Positions 43,601-48,850 of a DNA stretch of 64,000 nucleotides are shown piece after piece. Made by a program: the position numbers and the translations under genes. Numbering within the stretch: the stretch's first letter is position 1; each line of letters begins with the position of its first letter. The notes below the pieces were generated by a model. That model saw only the letters and a program-made list of their open reading frames with translations. It searched no databases and was not told the DNA's origin. This stretch comes from Misgurnus anguillicaudatus (lineage: Eukaryota > Chordata > Actinopteri > Cypriniformes > Cobitidae), in assembly GCF_027580225.2 (NCBI RefSeq), contig NC_073346.2, positions 9,078,001 through 9,142,000 of the forward strand, written 5' to 3'.

Positions 43601-45455
43601 AAAACACAGGAACAGTGGTGAACATTCCCAGGAGTGGCCGGCCGAACAAAATTACCACAAGAGCGCAACGATGACTCATCCAAGAGGTCACGAAAGACCA
43701 CACCAAAGAACTGCAGGCCTCTCTTGCATCAGTTAAGATCAGTGTTCATGACTCCAATATAAGAAAGAGACCGGGCAAAAATTACCTGCATGGCAGAGTT
43801 ACAAGACGAAAACCGCTGCGGAGGAAAAAGAACACAAAGGCTCGTCTCAGTTTTGCCAGAAAACATCTTGATGATCCCCAAGACTTTTGGGGAAATACTC
43901 TGTGGACTGATGAGGCAAAAGTTGAACGTTTTGGAAGGTGTGTGTCACATTATGTCTGGCGTAAAAGTAACACAGCATTTCAGAAAAAGAACATCATACC
44001 AACAGTAAATATGGTAGTGGTAGTGTGATGGTCCAGGGGTGTTTTGCTGCTGCAGGACCTGGAAGATTTGCTGTGATAAACTGATCCATGAATTCTGCTA
44101 TCTACCAAAAAATCCTAAAGGAGAATGTCCAGCCATCTGTTCGTGACCTCAAGCTGAAGCGAACTTGGGTTCTGCAGCAGGACAATGGTGCAAAACACAC
44201 CAGCAAGTCCACATCTGAATGGCTGAAGAAAAACTAAGTGAAGGCTTAGGATTGGCCTAGTCAAAGTCCTGACCTCATTCCTATTGAGATGCTGTGGTAT
44301 GACCTTAAAAAGGTTCATGTTCTCATATATATTTCAATGTGGCTGAATTACAACAATTCTGCAAAGATAAGTGGACCACAGCTCCACAGCGCTGTAACAA
44401 ACTCCTTGCAAGTCATCGCAAACGCTTGCTTGCAGTTGTTGCTGCTAAGGGTGGCCCAACCAGTTATTAGGTTTAGGGGACAAGCACTTTTCACACGTGT
44501 GTTTGAATTGTGTTTTCCCATCATAATAAAAACCTTTATTTAATACTTCATGTTGTGTTTACTTGTGTAATCTTTGATTAATATTTACATTTGTTTGATG
44601 ATCTGAAACAATAAGGTGTGACAAACATGCAAAAAAAAAAAATATATATATATATATATATATGTTATTTTCTTCTATTATGTTTCATACATTGTATGTA
44701 TGTATGTATGTATCAGTGTACAGTTTGTGTATGTATGTACAGTCCTGGCATTCTTTGTGGATGGCAAAGTAAGAATTTTATTGCTCAGGGAAACCTGCTT
44801 TCCTCACTGGGTATATGACAATAAACGCTTTGAATCTTTGAATATATATATCAGGAAGGAGGGCAACACTTTTTCACACCACTGTATGCTGTAGTATGAT
44901 AATATGTATGTTTATTTTAAGGAGGCAGAAGTCAGTCCAATCCCTGATCAAGAGGACAATTCTCAAGAACAGGTGGATATAGAAGATCAGGAGCAAACTA
45001 CAGATGATCAGGAGCAAACTACAGATGATCAGGAGCAAACTACAGATGATCAGGAGCAAACTACTGACGAACAAGAGCAAACTACAGAAGAAAAAGAGCA
45101 AACTACAGAAGAAAAAGAGCAAACTACAGAAGAACAGGAGCAAACTACAGATGAATCACCAGGTAGCGAAGAAGAGCAGAAACAAGAGGATGAGAATGCA
45201 GGAGATGAAAATAAAGATATTGAAGAGGCAAAGAATGAAGATGATGGAGAGATCAAAGATGAGGGAGAGACATCAGAGGAAAAGGATGATAGTGAAGAGA
45301 AGAAAAAAGAGGAGGATGATGGAGAAGAGAAACAGAATGAAGAGGAGAGTAAGCTTGAAGAAGAGGAAAGACATGAAGATAAACCAGAGAATGATGGAGG
45401 TCAGACAGAAGAGAGTCCAGATCAAAGTGGAGAACAATCAGCAGATGCAGAATGA
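4377..45455 (+). CDS. dcdc2: Doublecortin domain-containing protein 2 (whole gene span, nine coding exons)
   Basis: Coding exons: 4377-4663, 6222-6273, 11224-11300, 13004-13138, 13734-13883, 13963-14017, 14098-14284, 42796-42857, 44922-45455. All junctions have AG acceptors and GT donors with compatible phases, giving 1539 nt and 512 residues. DCX domain 1 spans about residues 14-96 (YRNGDPYY, GAVRNIYTP, REKFKKI) and domain 2 about 134-218 (IVANGDVLNPAVRLLIP, LYTFDGALI, NGQFYVAVGREKFKRLPY). These domains bind tubulin; in mammals DCDC2 localises to ciliary axonemes and affects neuronal migration. Residues 219-335 are basic to mixed, and 336-512 form an extremely Glu/Asp-rich tail as in human DCDC2 (476 aa). 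The start at 4377 has G at -3 and gives the family-like N terminus. Synteny with nrsn1 excludes the paralogues dcdc2b and dcdc2c. The exact 5' and 3' UTR ends are not determined. Confidence 0.95.
4664..6221 (+). other. dcdc2 intron 1
   Basis: 1558 bp from gtaagc to tatag. It contains the MITE-like inverted repeat at 5706-5940. The remainder is AT-rich with no other feature I can support. Confidence 0.85.
5706..5940. mobile_element. Small inverted-repeat transposon in intron 1
   Basis: The left arm GGCCATTTCTCAACCGGAAG and the reverse complement of the right arm (CGGTCATTTCTCAAACGTAA) match. The inner blocks GCATACATCACCAAG and TTATTTCAG also occur in inverted order, so the whole is a ~235-bp palindromic MITE with no coding capacity. 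Confidence 0.65.
6222..6273 (+). CDS. dcdc2: dcdc2 coding exon 2
   Basis: A 52-nt exon completing codon 96 (Asp) and adding residues 97-113 (YLQIGTRKKRSLQTNGL), the linker between the DCX domains. Human DCDC2 has a similar YLDIGEIKKR stretch. The acceptor is tttttatag at 6221. A second AG nine bases downstream (6231) would bring a stop codon into frame, which decides the choice. Donor CTG|gtaagg. Confidence 0.9.
7596..7997. mobile_element. PIF/Harbinger-like MITE
   Basis: Terminal inverted repeats start GGGGTTGTGCACACCAAA on the left and GGGGGCGTGCACACCAAA on the right (reverse complement). It is flanked by a 3-bp duplication TTA (7593-7595 and 7998-8000), the target-site size expected for PIF/Harbinger. 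No transposase frame. Confidence 0.75.
8017..8100 (+). mobile_element. hAT terminus fragment
   Basis: Begins CAGGGGTGCCCAAACTTTTT and continues with 'gggctgtgggccgaa', characteristic of Charlie-like hAT ends across vertebrates. No matching right terminus found, so probably truncated. Confidence 0.5.
8172..8536. mobile_element. TTAA MITE family 1, complete copy
   Basis: Flanked by TTAA at 8168-8171 and 8537-8540. Terminal inverted repeats AGGTGCAGTGTGTA and TACACACTGCACCT. 365 bp and non-coding. Relative to the partial copy at 2130-2368 it is in the opposite orientation. Confidence 0.85.
9240..9730. mobile_element. Degenerate inverted-repeat element interrupted by a hAT-like end
   Basis: The segments 'tttagtaccacttcagagtggg' (around 9278) and 'ccccaacttaggtggtactaaaag' (around 9663) are imperfect inverted repeats about 400 bp apart. 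Within it a CAGTGTTTCCCATACATT terminus at 9381 looks like the start of a hAT element inserted later. Both are decayed. Confidence 0.4.
10138..10600. mobile_element. TTAA MITE family 3 (CTCTTTCCCCGCCA ends), copy A
   Basis: Flanked by TTAA at 10134-10137 and 10601-10604. Left end CTCTTTCCCCGCCA; right end TGGCGGCGAAAGAG. 463 bp, non-coding. Three more copies (17730-18625, 33019-36410, 59788-60249) are in this window, so the family is abundant in this genome. Confidence 0.85.
11224..11300 (+). CDS. dcdc2: dcdc2 coding exon 3
   Basis: Residues 114-138 plus two bases of Phe139: IKPVPQSRIIVSARFLKPIKEPCAI. It covers the end of the linker and the first strand of DCX domain 2, close to the human VKPVIHSRINVSARFRKP stretch. 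Acceptor tttgtgcag; donor ATT|gtaagc. Confidence 0.95.
11640..12298. mobile_element. Non-autonomous TIR transposon with TA flanks
   Basis: Left end GGTGTGTTCGACTTCATG with GCGCTGCGCAGACC following; right end (reverse complement) GGTGTGTTTGAGTTCATG with GCGCTGCGCAGACG. Flanked by TA on both sides. 659 bp without a transposase. A related short element with a GTTCGACTTCATGTGGCG terminus lies at 19750-19872. Confidence 0.75.
12577..12602. repeat. Perfect short hairpin
   Basis: AAAGCACTATTT, two loop bases, then AAATAGTGCTTT: a 12-bp perfect stem inside intron 3. It sits just after another AT-rich near-palindrome containing two GCATATG-like blocks (12522-12575). Could be the relic of a palindromic MITE. 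Confidence 0.6.
13004..13138 (+). CDS. dcdc2: dcdc2 coding exon 4 (DCX domain 2)
   Basis: Completes Phe139 and encodes residues 140-183 plus two bases of Ser184: the core of DCX domain 2 (NGD turn, PAVRLLIPSRVIDQFDRILE, then MITDKMGL). Acceptor tcttcag; donor GGAG|gtatgc. Confidence 0.95.
13734..13883 (+). CDS. dcdc2: dcdc2 coding exon 5 (end of DCX domain 2)
   Basis: Completes Ser184 and encodes residues 185-233 plus two bases of Gly234: LYTFDGALITDGKELENGQF, YVAVGREKFKRLPY, then the start of the linker. Intron 4 (13139-13733, 595 bp) holds nothing I recognise. Acceptor gcgttgcag; donor ATGG|gtaaga. An AT-rich open frame on the opposite strand here is a shadow. Confidence 0.95.
13963..14017 (+). 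CDS. dcdc2: dcdc2 coding exon 6
   Basis: A 55-nt exon giving the last base of Gly234 and residues 235-252, SKAASLPPIYKYRRQNGD; human DCDC2 has a KASSLPPI block at the same place. Intron 5 before it is only 79 bp (13884-13962) and intron 6 after it 80 bp (14018-14097), near the lower size limit for vertebrate introns. Confidence 0.9.
14098..14284 (+). CDS. dcdc2: dcdc2 coding exon 7
   Basis: Residues 253-314 plus one base of Asp315, from MGNHVSKSVVGG to SGLTASQETHDD. The segment is basic and Ser-rich and presumably disordered; human DCDC2 has a comparable K-rich stretch ending NSQET. Acceptor gttggcag; donor GATG|gtaaga. Reading into the intron would add GKILNL and stop. Confidence 0.9.
14552..14940. 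mobile_element. PIF/Harbinger-like MITE with GC-rich 37-bp perfect TIRs
   Basis: The first 37 bases (AGGGGATCGCACACCGGCCG and onward through CAGCTCAGCGCCGCG) are perfectly repeated in inverse at the right end. Flanked by TAA at 14549-14551 and 14941-14943. 389 bp and non-coding. The perfect TIRs suggest recent activity. Its end sequence is related in style to the element at 7596-7997. Confidence 0.85.
15417..15648. repeat. 60-bp near-perfect inverted repeat around a ~115-bp spacer
   Basis: The left arm (15417-15477, containing ATTTGCTTTTCGTTTTAGCC and CCGTGACTCTTTGG) and the right arm (15590-15648) are inverse complements with one or two mismatches. Probably a fold-back MITE or the termini of a small element; no target duplication was identified. 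Confidence 0.75.
15748..15812 (-). mobile_element. hAT terminus (CAGTGGTTCTCAAATGGGGG type)
   Basis: On the - strand begins CAGTGGTTCTCAAATGGGGG at 15812 and continues through repeated GGGGTAC blocks. This is the classic end of a Charlie/hAT element. The partner terminus is not apparent nearby. Confidence 0.55.
15826..15906. mobile_element. TTAA MITE family 4, 5' fragment
   Basis: Contains 'ggattactccactttcat', 'aatttactcacccc' and 'tttatgtctttctttgttcag', which are the left-arm landmarks of the copies at about 24945-25430 and 45475-47754. Only the outer part remains. Confidence 0.6.
16085..16165 (+). repeat. tRNA-derived SINE remnant
   Basis: Contains a degenerate B box in 'aaggtcatgagttcaattcccag' followed by 'gaatgcaaagttaaatgcactcgataaa', a typical fish SINE body. 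The A box is poorly preserved. Similar remnants are at 38960, 43095 and 54930. Confidence 0.5.
16860..17480. other. Apparently unique block in intron 7, candidate conserved non-coding sequence
   Basis: No inverted repeat or transposon terminus is visible; the base composition is mixed, with a CATCAT microsatellite at 16972-16992. It differs from the transposon-rich surroundings. Function is not inferable without cross-species comparison. Confidence 0.25.
17730..18625. mobile_element. TTAA MITE family 3, copy B (contains the fold-back element)
   Basis: TTAA at 17726-17729 and 18626-18629. Left end CTCTTTCCCCGCCATTGAC; the right end is degraded (GGCTGGTGGGGAATGAG). It is split by the long palindrome at 17853-18321 and by AT and TTTA microsatellites at 18322-18380. 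A TTTG run lies at 18458-18490. Confidence 0.8.
17853..18321. mobile_element. Long fold-back element
   Basis: The arms are about 150 bp and almost perfectly inverse complementary. The left arm runs AACACAGTCTCACCCCATG to GCGTCGGTTTAGGGTTA; the right arm (about 18173-18321) is its inverse, ending CATGGGGTGAGACTGGGTT. The left arm carries an extra ~30-bp internal duplication of the GTCGTCAATATTTGACG block. The centre has short direct repeats (GCGAAATTAAACAG, CACCTGGCGTTGGGGTTAGA). Non-coding. An AACCCAGTCTCAC terminus also appears at 42539. Confidence 0.85.
19118..20838. mobile_element. TIR transposon remnant (TAGGGTTGCCAAC ends) with insertions
   Basis: Left end TAGGGTTGCCAACTGTTTCG and right end GAAGTTGGCAACCCTA are inverse complements, resembling widespread fish hAT ends. 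Inside lie at least two later elements: a 135-bp palindromic MITE at 19738-19872 and a hAT-like terminus CAGGGCTTTGAACCATA at 20114. No transposase frame found. Confidence 0.55.
19738..19872. mobile_element. Short palindromic MITE
   Basis: GCTTGTTCGTTGTTCGACTT on the left pairs with the inverse of AAGTTGAACAAGCAGC on the right; ACCGAGAGACAG pairs with CTGTCGGTTCCAGC. It resembles the ends of the element at 11640-12298. Confidence 0.55.
21390..22330. other. AT-rich dispersed-repeat-like region
   Basis: Begins with 'gtgattctcacgaaaacttgg', a phrase I associate with a common fish interspersed repeat, and contains several TTGCGGTAATGA-like blocks (21722, 22114). No TIRs were resolved. No coding potential. 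Confidence 0.35.
23218..23280 (+). repeat. (GT)n microsatellite
   Basis: About 63 bp of interrupted GT repeats in intron 7. Confidence 0.9.
23528..24535. mobile_element. Non-autonomous element with 'GTAATC' rich ends
   Basis: Starts GCTGGGCAGTAACGGATTAC with alternating TAATCTGGATTACGTAATC, and finishes with AGTCAGATTACGTTACC followed by more GTAATC blocks. The termini resemble the GTAAC/GTTAC elements at 49178 and 51472. Decayed; exact borders are uncertain. Confidence 0.5.
24945..25430. mobile_element. TTAA MITE family 4, near-complete copy
   Basis: The left arm has 'atttactcacccccatgtcatccaag', 'tgtctttctttgttcagtc' and 'aaacattcaaggatttttctc'; the right arm is the inverse, ending AAAGTGGGATAATCCTTTAA. 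Non-coding. The internal segments that code in neither frame match those at 45475-47754. Confidence 0.7.
25633..27682. mobile_element. Inverted-repeat transposon (GGGCTCTATC / GATAGGGCCC type), copy 1, hosting a hAT
   Basis: Left end GGGCTCTATCATACACCCGG; the right end, reversed, GGGCCCTATTTTAACGATC. Flanked by the 3-bp duplication TAT. The same element in opposite orientation is at 45891-47293. It is interrupted by a 1306-bp element at 25889-27194. Three-bp target sites suggest a Harbinger-like relation, which I hold loosely. Confidence 0.75.
25889..27194. mobile_element. hAT element with perfect 8-bp target duplication
   Basis: Ends CATGGCCGTAGCCAG and CTGGCTACGGCCATG are exact inverse complements. 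The 8-bp duplication ATGGCGCA flanks it at 25881-25888 and 27195-27202, and the empty site is seen in the sister host copy near 47030. No intact transposase; the open frames inside are short. Confidence 0.9.
29200..30490. mobile_element. Probable fish DNA-transposon remnant
   Basis: The left part 'tctggttctcgaatctgattggct' and the right part 'atatagctctatatcatcat' (inverse strand) are phrases typical of a repeated fish element. An exon-like CTGCAG|gtaagcc occurs at 29600-29609. Open frames on the - strand (30014-30337) show no known domain. Confidence 0.4.
30495..31100. mobile_element. TGGGTT/AACCCA-rich palindromic element hosting a hAT MITE
   Basis: Many inverted AACCCAGC/TTGGGTTA blocks make the region self-complementary; the outer phrases GGGAATGTAATTTTACCT and GGTAAAATTACATTCCC are inverse copies. 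Related TGGGTT elements occur at 31150-31380, 36560-36900 and 40995-41210. Confidence 0.55.
30713..30914. mobile_element. hAT MITE with perfect 8-bp duplication
   Basis: Ends CAGTGTTGCCCAACCCAGTC and (reversed) CAGTGTTTCCCAACCCAGTC. Target duplication GGTTAAAT at 30705-30712 and 30915-30922. 202 bp and almost entirely TIR. Confidence 0.9.
33192..33992. mobile_element. PIF/Harbinger-like element with TTA duplication
   Basis: Ends TGCTGTGTTTACAC and GTGTAAACGCAGCA are inverse complements with one mismatch; TTA lies on both sides (33189-33191, 33993-33995). 801 bp. Several overlapping short open frames at 33532-33951 show no transposase motif. Confidence 0.8.
34449..34645. mobile_element. MITE nested in the hAT element
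   Basis: The left end CAGGGGTATGCAATGTCAGT with CCTGGAGTGCCGATG pairs with the inverse of CATCAGCACTCCATGTTGCC ending CTACCCCTG. Central 'tttagctccaaccctt' and 'gactggagctaaacactgcag' are inverse blocks. This is a very common cyprinid-type MITE pattern. Confidence 0.65.
34725..34968. mobile_element. hAT MITE with perfect 8-bp duplication, nested in 34136-36241
   Basis: Ends CAGTGGTTCTCAAAC and (reversed) CAGTTGTTATCAAAC. CATTAAAG is duplicated at 34717-34724 and 34969-34976. 244 bp. Confidence 0.85.
37190..37691. mobile_element. TTAA MITE family 5, complete copy
   Basis: TTAA at 37186-37189 and 37692-37695; ends AGGTCACCTTCTG and AGGTCCTGTTC (reversed). The body 'tagtgtgtaatgttgctgttagagcataaataata' is shared with the copy at 48851-49604. 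Non-coding. Confidence 0.8.
38960..39050 (+). repeat. tRNA-derived SINE remnant
   Basis: Has a degraded A box 'ggcttagtggtagaa' and B box 'gggtttgaatcc' about 40 bases apart, as expected for a tRNA-derived SINE head. Confidence 0.55.
39064..39160 (+). mobile_element. hAT terminus (CAGGGGTTTTCAAACTTTAT)
   Basis: The same terminus starts the element at 48773; similarity extends through 'aaggacccccaaatatgatgaacc'. The right end was not located in the following AT-rich sequence. Confidence 0.5.
40213..40632. mobile_element. TTAA MITE family 6
   Basis: TTAA at 40209-40212 and 40633-40636. Ends AGAGACAATAAGTAGGATTT and (reversed) AGGGACAGCAAGTAGGGTTT. It lies inside an older element containing 'gacccggacccgg' and 'gacccgaacccg' blocks (about 40155-40705). 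Confidence 0.8.
41500..41930. other. Apparently unique AT-rich block, candidate conserved regulatory sequence
   Basis: No transposon signature. Contains multiple homeodomain-type cores (TTTAATTA at 41700, TTTAATTACTG near 41881, TAATGAG) and 'gctaatggtcattttaatagc'. Composition and complexity resemble vertebrate conserved non-coding elements. Inference only. Confidence 0.25.
42796..42857 (+). CDS. dcdc2: dcdc2 coding exon 8
   Basis: 62 nt that complete Asp315 and encode residues 316-335, DGEDRSADDKLSPVGSTVKQ. With the exon 7 end it forms a DDDDGED acidic patch. Acceptor ctttctgtgcag; donor CAG|gttaga, a weaker donor than the others. Confidence 0.85.
43095..43140 (+). repeat. tRNA-derived SINE remnant
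   Basis: A short segment with a B-box-like 'ctggttcaaatccacc'. Only the head is evident. Confidence 0.35.
43230..44567 (+). mobile_element. Tc1/mariner transposon, full-length but decayed
   Basis: Flanked by TA (43228-43229, 44568-44569). Inverted termini CACAAGTAAACACAACATG and CATGTTGTGTTTACTTGTG are perfect for 19 bp. 1338 bp, the size of Tc1 elements. It carries a transposase pseudogene in the + direction. It lies in intron 8 of dcdc2 in the sense orientation. Confidence 0.95.
43471..44463 (+). pseudogene. Tc1-like transposase pseudogene
   Basis: The start region reads MLRSKEIQEQMRKK and then hits a stop. An HTH segment follows in another frame at 43554 (LQRTTVRAIIHKWRKH). The three catalytic acidic positions remain recognisable in different frames: WTDEAKVE near 43903, QQDNGAKHT near 44175 and IEMLWYDLKK near 44283. 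Frameshifts and stops between them mean that no transposase can be made. Confidence 0.9.
44640..44712 (+). repeat. (TA)n and (TATG)n microsatellites
   Basis: An AT run at 44640-44663 and TATG/TGTA repeats at 44693-44712. Confidence 0.85.
44922..45455 (+). CDS. dcdc2: dcdc2 coding exon 9 (acidic C-terminal tail)
   Basis: Residues 336-512, starting EAEVSPIPDQEDNSQEQVDI and ending ADAE before TGA. Acceptor ttttaag. Almost half the residues are Glu or Asp. Residues 356-411 are a tandem heptad-like repeat (see 44982-45149). The acidic tail is a feature of DCDC2 proteins generally and is presumably disordered. The other long open frame over this exon (45004-45474) is a shadow created by the repetitive GA-rich sequence. 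Confidence 0.9.
   Translation, partial: EAEVSPIPDQEDNSQEQVDIEDQEQTTDDQEQTTDDQEQTTDDQEQTTDEQEQTTEEKEQTTEEKEQTTEEQEQTTDESPGSEEEQKQEDENAGDENKDIEEAKNEDDGEIKDEGETSEEKDDSEEKKKEEDDGEEKQNEEESKLEEEERHEDKPENDGGQTEESPDQSGEQSADAE
44982..45149 (+). repeat. In-frame 21-bp coding minisatellite, eight copies
   Basis: Eight consecutive 7-residue units of the form (E/D)(D/E)(Q/K)EQTT. Copies 2-4 are identical in protein sequence and nearly so in DNA, so the array was probably expanded recently and may vary in number between individuals. Confidence 0.95.
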
Positions 45456-45497
45456 GAAAACACAAATACTTTAATGAATATTTCACTTTCATAAAAA

Positions 45498-45503
45498 ATT
45501 AAA
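45498..45503 (+). promoter_or_regulatory. Candidate dcdc2 polyadenylation signal ATTAAA
   Basis: ATTAAA 43 bases after the stop, inside the MITE arm. A canonical AATAAA also occurs at 45875-45880. Which one is used cannot be told from sequence. Confidence 0.35.
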
Positions 45504-45890
45504 TCCCATTAATTTACTCACCCCCATGTCATCCGGGATGTTTATGTCTTTCTTTGTTCAGTCGAGAAGAAATTAAGTTTTTTGAGGAAGGCATTCCAGG
45601 ATTTTTCTCCATGTGGTGGATTTTAGTGGACTTCAATGCAGCTTCTGAGGGCTCTGGACGATCCTAGGCGAGGCGTGGGGGTCTTATATAGCGAAAAGAT
45701 TGTCATTTTCGGCAAGACAAAAAATACTTTTATATACACTTTTGGGCCACGGCTTCTCGTCCTGCGCTGGCTGTGTGGCGCGCCAGCGCGACCTTGCATA
45801 TTTCAAGTGGTCACGTCAAAAGGTCATGCATCACATACCGTATGTGAAACGCACACTTGCGGACCATTTTAAACAATAAACTGACACAAA

Positions 45891-47293
45891 GGGCCCTATT
45901 TTAACGATCTAAGCGCATTGTCTAAAGCGCACAGCGCAACGTCTAAATGGACATGTCCGAATCCACTTTTGCTAATTTGACGACGGGAAAAATGGTTTGG
46001 GCGCCGAGCGCATGGTCAAAAAGGGTTGGTCCTATTGTAATGGGAGTATTTTGGGCGTAACGTGCAATAAACCAATGAGAGTCTCAGCTCTCATCCCCTT
46101 TAAAAGCCAATTGCTCTGGCGCTATGTCTAATCCCTATTTAGATGACGGACTTTGTAAACTGAAAAACTACGCGGAGGAAGAAGATCCCCAGTTTAAGAT
46201 TAATGTTAAATAGTTGTGTTGTTTTTCACTTGTATTGAAATTATTTTTTTATTAAAACCTTTAAAACACATTTTCTTTTAGTCATGGAAAAAAACAGGCT
46301 TTTAATTGCTTTAAATGGCTTTCCAATAATTCAATTCAATTCAATTTATTTATATAGCGCTTTTCACAAGTGTTAATTGTTGCAAAGCAGCTTTACATGA
46401 GAAGATGTAGAGGAGAACACAGAAAATCAATAGATAATATAAGAAGTAGAGAAAGCGGTTAAACCGTACAAGCGAGCATATTAATAATGTAACGTAATAA
46501 TGTAATAATGTAATATCATTAAAAAATTATTTACAAGTATGTAAGAAAAGGTTTGTACTGTAAAAATACTTTATTTGTAACAAACAGGAGATAAAGAATT
46601 TACAAACGGCTCTCCGCACGTTTCAGCACTTGGACAGCGTCAGTTTTTTAAGCATTACTTTTGTTATGTTTCTCATCTCACCATATCCACAGGTACAGAG
46701 TCATCATATACAATAAATCCGTGAGGTAGCATTTAAAAAAAAACATTTAAAAACAGATGCATTTGTTCAAAGCAAAGCATTTATTTACTTACCAGGCTGC
46801 AGGTGAAGCAGCTCTTTATGCCTTCTAACGTCTCATAATTGGTCCTCATTTATGTCCAAGAGACTCAATAATAATCTTTTACATTCAATCCTTTAATCTT
46901 TCATATTTAAAAGCATTTTTGTGCTGCTGCGCATTCATGTGTGTGTTAAGCAAACCGCGTTGTTGTCCCGTTTATAGGCACATATTACTAACGTGTTTTT
47001 TAAATAACAAAAAAACACATTGCGCCATTGACTTTAGACTTTAGACCAGGTTTTTGTTGGTCAATGGCATAGTCTATTTTAGTTGCCTCAAAATAGCAAC
47101 GGGCCAACAATGCGCCTGAACACACTTCGTTTTCAGACCAGAACGCCCATGGGAGCAAAAGGGGCACAAAAGCATTTGCTATTTAAACAACGTGATGCAA
47201 AACGTGAAAATTATAATTGCGCAGGGTGAAGACTAGCAAAATACACTTGCCTCGCGCATTGCGCTGCATTGCGCCAGGTGTAAGATAGAGCCC
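45891..47293. mobile_element. Inverted-repeat transposon (GGGCCCTATTTTAACGATC type), copy 2
   Basis: The left end GGGCCCTATTTTAACGATC and right end GATAGAGCCC match the copy at 25633-27682 in reverse. Flanking AAA on both sides may be its 3-bp duplication. It contains a dispersed-repeat fragment at 46325-46540 beginning with ATTCA repeats and 'tttatttatatagcgc'. Confidence 0.75.
46325..46540 (+). repeat. Fragment of a common fish dispersed repeat
   Basis: Contains AATTCAATTTATTTATATAG followed by CGCTTTTCACAA, a phrase found very widely in fish genomes; the family name is not certain. It sits inside 45891-47293. Confidence 0.5.
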
Positions 47294-47758
47294 AAAGACA
47301 TTAATTAGTATAATTTTACATACAACAATGTCAGAACGGGCATCTTTCTCCTCACTTGTAAACACAGGAGCGGTAGTCTTGCATACGTCATGTGTGATCT
47401 TTTGAAGTGATTGTGTGGTGTGTGGGGTCGCGCTGGTGCGTCGCACAGCTGGTGCGGGGGGAGAGGTTGTGGTTTAAAAGTACATTTTTTTTCTTGCCGA
47501 AAATCAGTTTGCTAGATAAGACCCTTATGCCTCGGTTGGGATTATTTGGAGGCCTTTGAGGCTGCAATTTTAAACTGCATTGAAACTGTAAACTGTTGAG
47601 GTCCAATAGACTCCACTGTGTGGAGAGGGATCCTGGAATGTTTTTTCTTGATTTTCATGTTATTTCTTCTCAACTGAACAAGGACGGACATCAACATTTT
47701 GAATGACATGGTGAATAAATTATCGTTTTTTTTTTATGAAAGTGGAGTAATCCTTTAA

Positions 47759-48028
47759 AGGAAAAGTTTACCAAAAATAACAGTGCTGTCATAACGAGAG
47801 TTAACCATTTGGCCGACTACAAAAGTTCAGAAGACCAAAAGTCAAATGGAAAACTTCATGATGTTTTGTTGCTTTGGATATTGTCAGCACCAGTCACCAT
47901 TCAATGTTATAGGTAAAAGCAGCCAGTAATATTTTTCTCTTTTTGTTCCATGATATAAATATTTATGTTTAAAAACGACATGAAGGCTAGTAAGTCACAG
48001 AACTTAAATTTTTATGTGAACTATTCCT
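47759..48028. mobile_element. TTAA MITE sharing its TTAA with the preceding MITE
   Basis: TTAA at 47755-47758 and 48029-48032. Ends AGGAAAAGTTTACC and GTGAACTATTCCT are inverse. The left TTAA is also the right TTAA of 45475-47754, so the two elements abut with no extra base. Confidence 0.75.
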
Positions 48029-48850
48029 TTAAGATGAAAGATGAATTATATTGATTTGTACTCATTTATTTATAACTTATTTTATTGTGATTATAATAAT
48101 GTGAACAAGCGTAATAACACAGCTAAATTAGCCAGTTAGGATTTATGGTAATATCTATTCTCTATAGACTAACAAAATGAGCTCTAGTGCTAATATCTGC
48201 TTAAGCCATTAGACTTGTGTTTGCGAAAGATGGTTATTTTAGGTCATTTTTGTGTCTGAAAGTTCATTTTTGTCCTCACTAATAACAAGGTTCTATCTGA
48301 CATTTTAGTCAAAATTTATTACTTACTCTTATGTCTTCTAATGGAAACTTATTTACATTATGTTATGGGTTTTCCCATGTTGTGTACATTTTAGGACTTT
48401 ATATTTAAAACAAAAATGTTTAATGTGCAAAGTCGAACGAAGTGCAAAAACTTTGACGCTCAATATCTCAAAACTAAGAATGCAGATAGAACATGAAACG
48501 TAATGTCTGCTCTGTTGTATATAAGATTTCAATTTATGTTGTTGCAATTTATATTATATTAACATTTGAACAGTTTAAAATGACTAGAATAACATCAGTG
48601 CTAAATGATAAGCTACGTACTATTATGAATACAGACTATATTTGCCTGTCTGTCTATGTGTTTGTTCTGGGTTTGTGTATTTTGGCTTAGCGGACTTCTG
48701 CCACCTTTCTGTTTGTCTGTTTGGACACATTTACAAATACACATACAGCTCTGTTGTATACTCTGAGGTCAGTTCAGGGGTTTTCAAACTTTATGATGGC
48801 AAGGACTCCCAGTGGCCGGTTGCATAAAATTCTAAGACTTCTAATCTTAA

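Larger units (their letters stand above)
42858..44921 (+). other. dcdc2 intron 8
   Basis: 2064 bp, two-thirds of it a Tc1-like transposon (43230-44567). Also a SINE remnant at 43095-43140 and TA and TATG microsatellites at 44640-44712. Confidence 0.8.
45475..47754. mobile_element. TTAA MITE family 4 beginning 16 bp after the dcdc2 stop, with a nested element
   Basis: TTAA at 45471-45474 and 47755-47758. The left end TGAATATTTCACTTTCAT pairs with the inverse of ATGAAAGTGGAGTAATCCTT. The two arms are recognisable (tttctttgttcagtcgagaag and cttctcaactgaacaagga) and are separated by the element 45891-47293. The dcdc2 3' UTR therefore consists almost entirely of this MITE. Confidence 0.8.

Noticed and set aside
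45004..45474. 156-residue Lys/Arg-rich open frame over dcdc2 exon 9
   Set aside because: It is the shifted reading of the GA-rich acidic-tail repeat; the frame in use is fixed by splicing phase and the family's acidic tail.
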